Shown: positions 25,754 through 34,002 of the stretch, in pieces
Numbering within the stretch: the first letter of the stretch is position 1
Layout: the number at the start of each line of letters is the position of its first letter
Position numbers and translations under genes: made by a program
Assembly (NCBI RefSeq): GCF_012932675.1
Contig: NZ_JAAIIF010000005.1
Coordinates: 124,001 to 188,000 of the forward strand
Reading direction: 5' to 3'
DNA from: Bifidobacterium erythrocebi
GTDB lineage: Bacteria; Actinomycetota; Actinomycetes; Actinomycetales; Bifidobacteriaceae
Length of the DNA stretch: 64,000 nt
The notes under the pieces: model-generated
The model's input: only the letters and a program-made list of their open reading frames with translations
Told to the model about the DNA's origin: nothing
Database searches by the model: none

Positions 25754-26083
25754 GCCGTAATGAACAGTCCTGTGGACTGTTCATAGGCTCAGCCTGAGCA
25801 GGGGCGACAGCCCCTGCGAAGGCAGCATTGAGCCTCGCGCAAAGCGCGAGTCCTCAATTGCAGTGGGCAGGCTCGTGCAGGCAGGGTGGTCTCACCGCCC
25901 TCCCTGCAGGAGCAGGACACAAGTCCATACCCGCAAGTGGGCAGGCCACCCAGCTCCGGGTAGCCTTTACCCATCCCCTCGGGGCAGGCCAGACCACCGG
26001 CCTTGCATCTGCCCCAACCGGGAATCGACAACCGGCCCCATACAACCAACAAGGGTTGGCCTCCCAGCAAAGGAGGCCAACCC
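25751..26083 (+). ncRNA. Structured intercistronic RNA region between permease and binding protein
   Basis: The 392-base gap is unusually rich in stems. TGAGCC (25751-25756) pairs with 25786-25791 around an 11-bp stem with a TGT loop (25760-25770 with 25774-25784). GCAGGGGC/GCCCCTGC is at 25798-25817. ATTGAG-CTCGCGC-AAA-GCGCGAG-CTCAAT is at 25827-25858. A 12-bp stem GGGTTGGCCTCC (26053-26064 with 26072-26083) closes the region. It probably tunes the binding protein against the permeases by processing or attenuation. I know no named RNA family that it matches, and independent transcription is not shown. Confidence 0.5.
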
Positions 26084-26145
26084 GGAACACAGATTCTTCC
26101 CCCATAACTGAATATAAACAAAGGAATACAAGGAGGTTTCCACAC

Positions 26146-27900
26146 ATGGAACTGAAGAAGATCACCACCCGCGTGCTCGCGGCAGGTGTGGCGGCGGCCA
26201 CGCTGTTCTCCGTCGCGGCCTGCGGTAGCAGCAGCAACAGTGCTGATACCAAGGACGACGGCTCGGAAATGACCGTTGATGTCTTCGATTCGCTGGCCAA
26301 CAGCCAGGGCGTGCAGAAGGGTTGGTACGCCAAGCTCATCAAGGATAAGTTCAACATCAAGCTGAACATCATCGCGCCGAACGTCTCCGGTGGCGACACC
26401 GTGTTCGATACCCGTTCCGCCGCAGGCAACCTGGGCGACCTCGTCATCACCAGCACCGGCAATGGCCGTCTAAACAAGCTGGTCAAGGCCAAGCTCATCG
26501 AGGATATGACCCCGTACTACTCCAGCATGAAGAATGTGAAGAAGTACGATAACGCGGTCAAGTCCATCACCAAGGAAGCCGGCAAGGACGGCGTGTGGGG
26601 CATCCCGCAGGCCGCGTCCTCCCAGTCCCCGACCGACCCGAGCGAAGGCATCGAGCCCGGTTCCGCGCCGTACATCCGTTGGGAATACTACAAGGAGGTC
26701 GGCTACCCGGAGATCAAGGATCTCGACAGCTTCCTTGACGTGCTCAAGCAGATGCAGGACAAGGCCCGTCAGGAGACCGGCCAGAACGACATCTACGCGT
26801 TCTCCCTGTTCAAGGATTGGGATAGCGATGTGATGCAGAACGCCGCTGCCATCTGCAGCTGGTACGGCTACAAGCAGCAGGGCTCCCTGTTCATCGGCCC
26901 TGACGGCAAGGACATCCAGTCCGCCACCAAGGAAGGCGGCATCTATCAGAAGGCTCTGGCCTTCCTGAACAAGGCCGAGTCCATGGGCCTGGTCGATCCG
27001 GATTCCACCACCCAGGATTGGGATACCATGCAGACCAAGGTCTCCAACGGCAAGACGCTGGTCTCCCTGTGGAGCTGGCTGGGCAAGCCGCGTATGAACT
27101 CCAACGAGAACAAGGCCAAGGGCGTCGGCTTCATGCTGGCTCCGCTGGAGGATATGGACGTCTACTCCGACGGCTTCACCCCGGACGGCGACGGCTCCTA
27201 CATGATCGCCATCGGTTCCAAGGCCAAGAACAAGGCTCGTCTGGCCAAGTTCATCGATTGGCTGTACTCTCCTGAAGGCATCTACGCCTCCGCTTCCAAC
27301 GCCGGCGGCGCCGCCTGCCCGAAGGATCTCGGCTGCTTCACCACCGATTCCGACGGCAAGAACCCGAAGCTCACCGAGTTCGGCAACACCGCTATGAACG
27401 GCGACCACGCCAACCTGAAGGTTCCCGCGAAGCTCGGCGGCGGCACCTATGATGACGGCCTGTCCAAGCTGAACTTCAAGGCCGTCCAGCAGAACGATAT
27501 CGATCCGAACACCGGCGAGGCCTACAACGCTCAGATGTGGAAGTCCGAACAGGACGATTCCGCCCTGTTCAAGGATTGGTCCGCTCACATGGGCAACGCC
27601 AAGAACGACATCGACTACCTGCAGACCAACAACAAGCTGGCTGTCGCGGCCGGTGCCTCCTACACCGCTCCGGAAGAGGATTCCACCATCTCCGCAACCC
27701 GTAGCTCCATCAAGAGCGCCACCGTCCAGGCCTCTTGGCAGTCGGTCACCGCCAAGAACGACGCCGCCTTCACCAAGACCCTGAAGGATCTGCGCACCAA
27801 GGTCGACGAGCTCGGCTACAAGAGCGTGCTGAAGGTCGATCAGGACAACGCCAAGGCCCTGGTCAAGGCCCGCGAGGCGGTTATCAAGGAAGCCAAGTGA
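26146..27900 (+). CDS. Extracellular sugar-binding lipoprotein of the ABC importer
   Basis: A 584-residue lipoprotein. Signal peptide residues 1-25 end in a lipobox with Cys26 (LFSVAAC), so the mature protein is tethered to the outer face of the membrane. The rest resembles large (LplA-like) binding proteins of carbohydrate uptake class 1: GDLVITSTGNGRLNKLVKAKLIEDMTPYY, WSWLGKPRMNSNENKAKGVGFMLAPLEDMDVYSDGF, FIDWLYSPEGIYASASNAGG. A perfect AAGGAGG precedes the ATG. The large size suits an oligosaccharide ligand. It belongs with the two permeases upstream. Confidence 0.93.
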   Translation: MELKKITTRVLAAGVAAATLFSVAACGSSSNSADTKDDGSEMTVDVFDSLANSQGVQKGWYAKLIKDKFNIKLNIIAPNVSGGDTVFDTRSAAGNLGDLVITSTGNGRLNKLVKAKLIEDMTPYYSSMKNVKKYDNAVKSITKEAGKDGVWGIPQAASSQSPTDPSEGIEPGSAPYIRWEYYKEVGYPEIKDLDSFLDVLKQMQDKARQETGQNDIYAFSLFKDWDSDVMQNAAAICSWYGYKQQGSLFIGPDGKDIQSATKEGGIYQKALAFLNKAESMGLVDPDSTTQDWDTMQTKVSNGKTLVSLWSWLGKPRMNSNENKAKGVGFMLAPLEDMDVYSDGFTPDGDGSYMIAIGSKAKNKARLAKFIDWLYSPEGIYASASNAGGAACPKDLGCFTTDSDGKNPKLTEFGNTAMNGDHANLKVPAKLGGGTYDDGLSKLNFKAVQQNDIDPNTGEAYNAQMWKSEQDDSALFKDWSAHMGNAKNDIDYLQTNNKLAVAAGASYTAPEEDSTISATRSSIKSATVQASWQSVTAKNDAAFTKTLKDLRTKVDELGYKSVLKVDQDNAKALVKAREAVIKEAK

Positions 27901-27925
27901 TTCGTCACTAGTCTTCTGTAAGACC

Positions 27926-27980
27926 GGGGCGCCAAACGTTGAACCGGGTTCGGCGCCCCACTCCTTATACGGTTCTTTTT
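27926..27980 (+). terminator. Terminator after the binding-protein gene
   Basis: GGGGCGCC (27926-27933) pairs with GGCGCCCC (27952-27959) across an 18-base loop. A T-rich tract ending in TTTTT follows at 27972-27980. Confidence 0.65.
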
Positions 27981-28021
27981 CGGCGAGCGTTTCTTTCTCT
28001 TTTTCCTTTACGCTCGCCGAA
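27979..28021 (+). other. Perfect hairpin with polypyrimidine loop before the GH29 gene
   Basis: An 11-bp perfect stem TTCGGCGAGCG (27979-27989) with 28011-28021. The 21-base loop is entirely pyrimidine except for its last base. It lies about 50 bases before the GH29 start and overlaps the T-tract of the preceding terminator, so the two structures compete. Confidence 0.55.
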
Positions 28022-28072
28022 ATTCATATTCGTTTCTTTTCGATCCCCATGCGATTCGGTGAGGTATGTTCA

Positions 28073-29554
28073 ATGATGAATCTCGAAACCGTCGAGTCGG
28101 TCATCGACTCCGGTCCGTACACCGATGACTGGTCCTCGTTGTGCCATGCGCCCGTTCCCGGTTGGTTCGCGGACGCCAAGTTCGGCATCTTCACCCATTG
28201 GGGGCTGTATACGGTTCCCGAATACCGCAACGAGTGGTATTCGCGCAACATGTATATCAAGGGGTATCCGGAATTCGACCATCATGTCGCCACCTACGGG
28301 GCGCAGACGGATTTCGGCTACAAGGATTTCATCCCGCTGTTCGCCGCCGAACGCTTCGACGCCGACGAATGGCTCGATCTGTTTCGCGCCTCCGGCGCAC
28401 GGTACTACATGCCCGTGTCGGAGCATCATGACGGATTCCAGATGTACCGCAGCGAGCTGTCCCGTTGGAACGCCTACGACATGGGCCCGCATCGCGACAT
28501 TCTGGGAGAGTTGTGCGATTCCACGCAACGGCATGGCATGCATTTCGCCACGTCGAACCATCGCGCCGAGCATTGGTGGTTCATGGGTCATGGCCGCGAG
28601 TTCGACTCCGATGTGCGCGAGCCGATGCATCGGGGCGATTTCTACTGGCCTGCCATGCCCGAGCCGAACGAGTTCGATGTGCACAGCACGCCGGCCCCGA
28701 CCGACGAGTTCCTGGAGGATTGGCTGCTGCGCGTGTGCGAGATCATCGACGCGTACCGGCCTGAACTGCTGTACTTCGATTGGTGGGTGCAGCATGAGGC
28801 GTTCAAGCCGTATATGAGGAAGCTTGCCGCGTTCTACTACAATCGCGGCGCACAGTGGGACAGGCCCGTCTCCATCTGCTACAAGTACGACGGCATGGCA
28901 TGGGGCAGCGGCATCGTCGACGTGGAACGCGGCGGTTTCGCCGATGCGACTCCGTTCGTGTGGCAGACCGATACTGCCATCGCACGCAACTCGTGGTGCT
29001 ATACGGATTCGCTGGAATACAAGACGGCCGGCGAGCTGATCGTGTCGCTGATCGACGCGGTGTCGAAGAACGGCAATCTGTTGCTGAACGTCGGGCCGCG
29101 TGCCGACGGTTCGATCTCAAGCCGTGATCGTGAGCTGCTGGAGACCATCGGGCGCTGGCTGCAGTCCAATGGCGAGGGCATCTACGGGACCCGTCCGTGG
29201 CGCATCACGCAGGAAGGCCCGACCAAGCAGAGCGATGGCATGTTCGCGGATCAGAAGCCGACCGAGTGGACGGCCGGCGATTGGCGATTCACCGCCAAGG
29301 ACGGCGACATCTACGCATTCTGTCTCAACCCTGCGGCGGTGGAAGGGGTGGCCGGCGAACTTCGCTTGACATCCTTCGCCGCATACCACGACGGCATCAA
29401 ACCGCCGTTCAACGGCATCGTGGAACGGGTGGAGCAGCTGGGCGGCGGCGTGGTCGCGCATAGACGCGACGAGAACGGGATGAGCGTCACACCGCTGCCG
29501 CGAGAATCGGCCATGGAGGAGCTGCCGATCGGCTTCAGAATCACCGTCCGATAG
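28073..29554 (+). CDS. GH29 alpha-L-fucosidase, cytoplasmic
   Basis: A 493-residue glycosidase. The GH29 hallmarks are WFADAKFGIFTHWGLYTVPEY, the His-rich YMPVSEHHDGFQMY, TSNHRAEHW, and YFDWW holding the likely nucleophile Asp236. NGNLLLNVGPRADGSI precedes a C-terminal beta domain. GH29 removes alpha-linked fucose with retention. No signal peptide is present, so it acts on imported sugar. I chose ATG 28073 with GGTGAGG upstream; ATG 28076 and 28049 are alternatives. It lies after the importer genes and before GH3. Fucosylated xyloglucan or another plant or host fucoside are possible targets. Confidence 0.9.
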   Translation: MMNLETVESVIDSGPYTDDWSSLCHAPVPGWFADAKFGIFTHWGLYTVPEYRNEWYSRNMYIKGYPEFDHHVATYGAQTDFGYKDFIPLFAAERFDADEWLDLFRASGARYYMPVSEHHDGFQMYRSELSRWNAYDMGPHRDILGELCDSTQRHGMHFATSNHRAEHWWFMGHGREFDSDVREPMHRGDFYWPAMPEPNEFDVHSTPAPTDEFLEDWLLRVCEIIDAYRPELLYFDWWVQHEAFKPYMRKLAAFYYNRGAQWDRPVSICYKYDGMAWGSGIVDVERGGFADATPFVWQTDTAIARNSWCYTDSLEYKTAGELIVSLIDAVSKNGNLLLNVGPRADGSISSRDRELLETIGRWLQSNGEGIYGTRPWRITQEGPTKQSDGMFADQKPTEWTAGDWRFTAKDGDIYAFCLNPAAVEGVAGELRLTSFAAYHDGIKPPFNGIVERVEQLGGGVVAHRRDENGMSVTPLPRESAMEELPIGFRITVR

Positions 29555-29627
29555 ACGCGCGGCTCAGACGAGACGGCACGGACACGACCTCGCAGACGAG
29601 ACTTCAATCATTAAGGAGAACGAACAC

Positions 29628-31757
29628 ATGACTGTAATCACCGAAGCCAACAAGGCCAAGGCCAAAGACCTGACCGCCAAGCTCACTCTGGACGAGAAGA
29701 TCGCCATCGTGCACGCCGCCGGCCTGTTCCGCAGCGGTGGCGCCGAACGTCTGGGCATTCCGTCGCTCAAGATGGACGACGGCCCGATGGGTGTGCGCGC
29801 GGAACTGCACAACGACAACTGGATGCCGCTGTACAACACCCGCGATTACGTGACCTACCTGCCGTCCGGTTCGGCGGTCGCATCCACCTGGAACCGCGAA
29901 CTGGCCAAAAAGACCGGCGAAGTGCTGGGCGAAGAGGCGCGAGGTCGCGGCAAGGATGTGATTCTCGGCCCGTCCATCAACATCAAGCGCAGCCCGCTGT
30001 GCGGCCGCAACTTCGAGTACATGAGCGAGGACCCGGTGCTCACCGCGGCCCAGGGCGTGGCCTACATCAAGGGCGTGCAGGAAAGCGACGTGGCCGCCTG
30101 CGCCAAGCATTACGCGGTCAACAGCCAGGAGACCGACCGTCTTGACGTGGACGAGACCGTCAGCGAGCGTGCGCTGCGCGAACTGTACCTGCCGGCGTTC
30201 GAGGCCGCGGTGCGCGACGGCGGTGTGCTGTCCGTGATGGGCGCATACAACCTGGTCAACGGCGAGCAGTGCTGCGAATCCAGGAAGCTGCTCGACGATA
30301 TCCTGCGTGACGAATACGGCTTCGACGGCTTCGTCGTCTCCGACTGGAGCGCGGTCAAGCGCACCAAGGAAAGCGCCGAGGTCGGCCTTGATGTCGAGAT
30401 GTCGGTCACGCCGAACTTCGATGAATACTATTTCGCGCAGCCGCTTAAGAAGGCCGTGGAGGCCGGCGAGGTCAAGGAATCCGACGTGGACAAGAAGGTC
30501 GTGCGCGTGCTGTCCGTGATGGATGCGCTGCACATGCTCGGCGATGCGAGGAAGACCCGCAAGACCGGCAGCTATGCGACGCTCGACCACGCGGCCAAGG
30601 CGCTGGACGTCGCCCGCGAATCCATCGTGCTGCTCAAGAACGACGGCGGCCTGCTGCCACTCGACGAGCATGCGATGACGCGTCTGCTGGTCATCGGCGC
30701 CAACGCCGACCGCATCCATTCCAACGGCGGCGGCTCGGCGGTCATCAAGGCGCTGCACGAGGTGTCGCCGCTGCTGGGTCTCAACGGTGCGCTCGGCGGC
30801 AACGTCGAGATCGAATACGTGCTCGGCTACGACGCCAAGCAGGTTAATCAGGACGAAAGCTGGCAGGAGGAGAGCTTGGAGAACTCCAAGGGATCCGACA
30901 CTCAGGACGAGGAACATGCCAAGGCGCTGCGCGACGAGGCCGTGGCCAAGGCGCGCGAATACGCGGCGGCCGGCGACCCGGTGCTCTTCATCGGCGGCCT
31001 CGACCACGAGCATGACCTTGAGGGGCGCGACCGCACCGATATGCGTCTGCCCTATGGTCAGGACAAGCTCATCGAGGCTCTGCTTGACGCCGCCCCGAAT
31101 ACGATTCTCGCCTTCGTGGCCGGCTCCCCGGTCGAAATGCCTTGGGTGGACAAGGCCAAGGCCATCGTATGGAACTGGTATGCGGGCTGCGAGTCCGGCA
31201 TCGCGCTGGCCGAAGTGCTGCTCGGTCGGGTGAACCCGAGCGGCCACCTGCCCGAGACCTTCCCCGTGGCGCTGGCGGACGAGCCCGCGCATAGGATTGG
31301 CACGTTCGGCCTTAAGGGGCACGTCGACTACAAGGAGGACATCTACGTCGGCTACCGCTACTTCGACACGAAGCAGGTTCCGGTGCTCTTCCCGTTCGGC
31401 CATGGCCTGAGCTACACCAGCTTCGAGTATTCCGACATGACCGTGCGCCGCGTGGACGACGAGATCCGCGTGTCGTTCGCCGTGAGGAATGCGGGGGAGC
31501 GTGCGGGCAAGACCGTCGCGCAGGTCTATCTGGGTCTTGAAGGCACCGGCGAGGATCGCCCCGCCAAGGAGCTCAAGGGTTTTGCGAAGGTGGCGTTGGA
31601 AGCGGGTGAAAGTCGCCAGGTCGAGGTTGCCATGCCTGCGGCCAAGGCGTTGCGCTACTGGTCCAATGCGTCCGGCGCATATGCGCTCGCCCCGCAGGCC
31701 AAGGTATACGTTGGAGAATCCGTGGAAGATATTCGTCTTTCCGGACGTGTCGCGTGA
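29628..31757 (+). CDS. GH3 beta-glucosidase, cytoplasmic
   Basis: A 709-residue GH3 enzyme. The barrel starts at KLTLDEKIAIVHAAGLF. AKHYAVNSQETDR lines the active site, and the nucleophile is Asp239 in GFVVSDWSA. The second alpha/beta domain (LGRVNPSGHLPETFP, DIYVGYRYFDTK, VLFPFGHGLSYT) and a fibronectin-III-like tail complete the family pattern. No signal peptide is seen. It would remove non-reducing beta-linked glucose, and other beta-glycosides are possible within GH3. AAGGAGA precedes the ATG. The operator-bearing GH31 promoter begins four bases after its stop. Confidence 0.9.
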   Translation: MTVITEANKAKAKDLTAKLTLDEKIAIVHAAGLFRSGGAERLGIPSLKMDDGPMGVRAELHNDNWMPLYNTRDYVTYLPSGSAVASTWNRELAKKTGEVLGEEARGRGKDVILGPSINIKRSPLCGRNFEYMSEDPVLTAAQGVAYIKGVQESDVAACAKHYAVNSQETDRLDVDETVSERALRELYLPAFEAAVRDGGVLSVMGAYNLVNGEQCCESRKLLDDILRDEYGFDGFVVSDWSAVKRTKESAEVGLDVEMSVTPNFDEYYFAQPLKKAVEAGEVKESDVDKKVVRVLSVMDALHMLGDARKTRKTGSYATLDHAAKALDVARESIVLLKNDGGLLPLDEHAMTRLLVIGANADRIHSNGGGSAVIKALHEVSPLLGLNGALGGNVEIEYVLGYDAKQVNQDESWQEESLENSKGSDTQDEEHAKALRDEAVAKAREYAAAGDPVLFIGGLDHEHDLEGRDRTDMRLPYGQDKLIEALLDAAPNTILAFVAGSPVEMPWVDKAKAIVWNWYAGCESGIALAEVLLGRVNPSGHLPETFPVALADEPAHRIGTFGLKGHVDYKEDIYVGYRYFDTKQVPVLFPFGHGLSYTSFEYSDMTVRRVDDEIRVSFAVRNAGERAGKTVAQVYLGLEGTGEDRPAKELKGFAKVALEAGESRQVEVAMPAAKALRYWSNASGAYALAPQAKVYVGESVEDIRLSGRVA

Positions 31758-31761
31758 TTGT

Positions 31762-31782
31762 TATCTATAGACTTATAAATAA
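31762..31782 (+). promoter_or_regulatory. Glycan-locus operator 3 (upstream of GH31)
   Basis: TATCTAT (31762-31768), six bases, ATAAATA (31775-31781). It has one mismatch in the left arm. It lies 67 bases before the GH31 start, the same distance as operator 1 from its gene. Confidence 0.75.
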
Positions 31783-31848
31783 GTTAATTCACCAAACATA
31801 CGCCCTGTCGCACCCGGCGGGGCGCCACCCCATGCAAAGGAGCAACGA

Positions 31849-33879
31849 ATGAAGTTTCTGAACGGTGGCTGGCTCGTCAAGGACGGCTTCGACGTCAAGT
31901 ACGCGGCCAACGTGTATACCGCCAACATCGAGCCGAAGAAGCTCACCCTGTTCTGCCCGTTCGGTTCCCCGATCTACAACGCCGGCATGACGCTCGACGG
32001 CGGCATCCTGACCATCGAGGTCACCTCGCCGCGCCCCGACATCATCACCACCAGGCTCATCAACTTCAAGAAGGACCGCAGCCACTGCCCGAAGTTCGGC
32101 CTGAACGAGACCGACCCGGACGTCGAGATCACCGAGGACGACGACAAGTGGAGCTTCACCTCCGGCCGCCTGACCCTCCAGATCGCCAAGGGCGAGACCA
32201 TCGACTTCAAGTACCTGTACGACGGCAAGGTCATCGCGCACTCCGGCTGGCGCGCCAAGAGCCTGGTCACCGATCCGGAAGGCAAGCTGCACGTCTCCGA
32301 GCAGCTCGACCTCGGCGTGGGCGAGAAGATCTACGGCCTGGGCGAGCGCTTCACCAACTTCATCAAGAACGGCCAGACCGTCGACATCTGGAACGAGGAC
32401 GGCGGCACCGGCACCGAGCAGGCATACAAGAACATCCCGTTCTATCTGTCCAACAGGAAGTACGGCCTGTTCGTCGACAACCCGGGCAAGGTCAGCTTCG
32501 AGGTCGGTTCCGAAAAGGTCTCCCGCGTCCAGTTCTCCGTGCCGGGCGAGGAAATGAGCTACTCCGTCATCGGCGGCACAAGCCTCAAGGACATCCTCAA
32601 CACCTACACCGACCTGACCGGCAAGCCGCCGCTGGTTCCGGAATGGAGCTACGGCCTGTGGCTGTCCACCTCCTTCACCACCGACTACGACGAGAAGACC
32701 GTGCTCGACTTCGTCGACGGCATGGCCAAGCGCAATATCCCGCTGTCCGTGTTCCACTTCGACTGCCGTTGGATGAAGGAACTCGAATGGTGCAACTTCG
32801 AGTGGGACAAGTCCAAGTTCCCCGATCCGGAAGGCCTGCTCAAGAAGCTGCACGACCGCGGTCTGAAGATCTGCGTGTGGATCAACTCCTACATCGGCCA
32901 GAAGTCCCCGCTGTTCGAGGAAGGCGCCAAGAACGGCTACTTCATCAAGAACGAGGACGGTTCCGTCTGGCAGTGGGACAAGTGGCAGGCCGGCATGGCC
33001 ATCGTCGACTTCACCAACCCGGAGGCCACCAAGTGGTACCAGGGCTACCTGAAGAAGCTCGTGGCCATGGGCGTCGACTGCTTCAAGACCGACTTCGGCG
33101 AGCGTATCCCGACCGAAGGCGTGAAGTACTATGACGGTTCCGACCCGGAGCTGATGCACAACTACTACACCTACCTGTACAACAAGGCCGTCTACGACGT
33201 GCTCGTGGAGACCAAGGGCGCCGACCAGGCCATCCTGTTCGCCCGCTCCGCCACCGTCGGCGGCCAGCAGTTCCCGGTCCACTGGGGCGGCGATTGCTCC
33301 TCCAACTACCCGTCCATGGCGGAAGCCCTGCGCGCCGGCCTGTCCTTCGGCATGTCCGGCTTCGGCTACTGGAGCCACGACATCGCCGGCTTCGAGGATC
33401 AGGCCACCCCGGATCTGTACAAGCGCTGGACCCAGTTCGGCCTGCTCAGCTCCCACTCCCGCTACCACGGCTCCACCGCCTACAAGGTGCCGTGGCTGTA
33501 TGGCGACGAGGCCGTCGACGTGACCCGCGAGTTCGTGGACCTCAAGCTGCAGCTCAAGCCGTACCTGCTCAAGATGGCCCAGGAGACCCACGAGACCGGC
33601 GTTCCGATGATGCGTGCCATGGTGCTCGAATTCCCGGACGACCCGACCTGCGAGGACATCGACACCCAGTACATGCTGGGCGACGACCTGCTGGTCGCCC
33701 CGATCTTCCGCGAGGACGGCGTGGCCCGCTTCTACGTGCCGGACGACGGCAGCGGCCAGCCGTGGACCAACATCATCACCAAGACCGCCTACGAGCCGGG
33801 CAAGTGGTACACCGAACAGTACGACTACCACACCCTGCCGGTGCTGGCGCGTCCGGGCACCGATCCGCTGCACGCGTGA
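31849..33879 (+). CDS. GH31 alpha-xylosidase (YicI-type) lacking the distal C-terminal domain
   Basis: A 676-residue GH31 enzyme. The barrel shows IPLSVFHFDCRWMKELEWCNFEWDKSKFPDPEG, nucleophile Asp415 in CFKTDFGERIP and acid/base Asp482 in HWGGDCSSNYPSMAEALR. These positions agree closely with the E. coli alpha-xylosidase YicI (416 and 482), and the FDCxWM motif separates alpha-xylosidases from alpha-glucosidases. YicI has 772 residues; this protein stops about 90 residues earlier, just after the proximal C-terminal domain (YDYHTLPVLARPG). No signal peptide is present. AAAGGAG precedes the ATG. It would release xylose from xyloglucan oligosaccharides (isoprimeverose units). Confidence 0.93.
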   Translation: MKFLNGGWLVKDGFDVKYAANVYTANIEPKKLTLFCPFGSPIYNAGMTLDGGILTIEVTSPRPDIITTRLINFKKDRSHCPKFGLNETDPDVEITEDDDKWSFTSGRLTLQIAKGETIDFKYLYDGKVIAHSGWRAKSLVTDPEGKLHVSEQLDLGVGEKIYGLGERFTNFIKNGQTVDIWNEDGGTGTEQAYKNIPFYLSNRKYGLFVDNPGKVSFEVGSEKVSRVQFSVPGEEMSYSVIGGTSLKDILNTYTDLTGKPPLVPEWSYGLWLSTSFTTDYDEKTVLDFVDGMAKRNIPLSVFHFDCRWMKELEWCNFEWDKSKFPDPEGLLKKLHDRGLKICVWINSYIGQKSPLFEEGAKNGYFIKNEDGSVWQWDKWQAGMAIVDFTNPEATKWYQGYLKKLVAMGVDCFKTDFGERIPTEGVKYYDGSDPELMHNYYTYLYNKAVYDVLVETKGADQAILFARSATVGGQQFPVHWGGDCSSNYPSMAEALRAGLSFGMSGFGYWSHDIAGFEDQATPDLYKRWTQFGLLSSHSRYHGSTAYKVPWLYGDEAVDVTREFVDLKLQLKPYLLKMAQETHETGVPMMRAMVLEFPDDPTCEDIDTQYMLGDDLLVAPIFREDGVARFYVPDDGSGQPWTNIITKTAYEPGKWYTEQYDYHTLPVLARPGTDPLHA

Positions 33880-33967
33880 GCCGTGTCGGATCGCATAGTC
33901 CGTTGACGGACTGAAAAAATCGCCTGAACGGCTCCCGTTGATCAATTGGTTGCGGGAGCCGTTTTTT
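33877..33967 (+). terminator. Terminator with a competing upstream arm after GH31
   Basis: A terminator stem AACGGCTCCCG (33927-33937) pairs with 33953-33963 and runs into TTTTTT. The same left arm (ACGGCTC, 33928-33934) can instead pair with GAGCCGT (33878-33884), which includes the last two bases of the GH31 stop codon. A small hairpin AGTCCG-TTGA-CGGACT (33897-33912) lies between. The two pairings exclude each other. Confidence 0.7.
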
Positions 33968-34002
33968 GGCGGACGCTTTGGGAAAGGAGAAACGGCAAGG
34001 GT

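Noticed and set aside
33946..34002. Upstream extension of the GH5 gene
   Set aside because: It runs through the terminator hairpin and T-run, so translation from there is unlikely.
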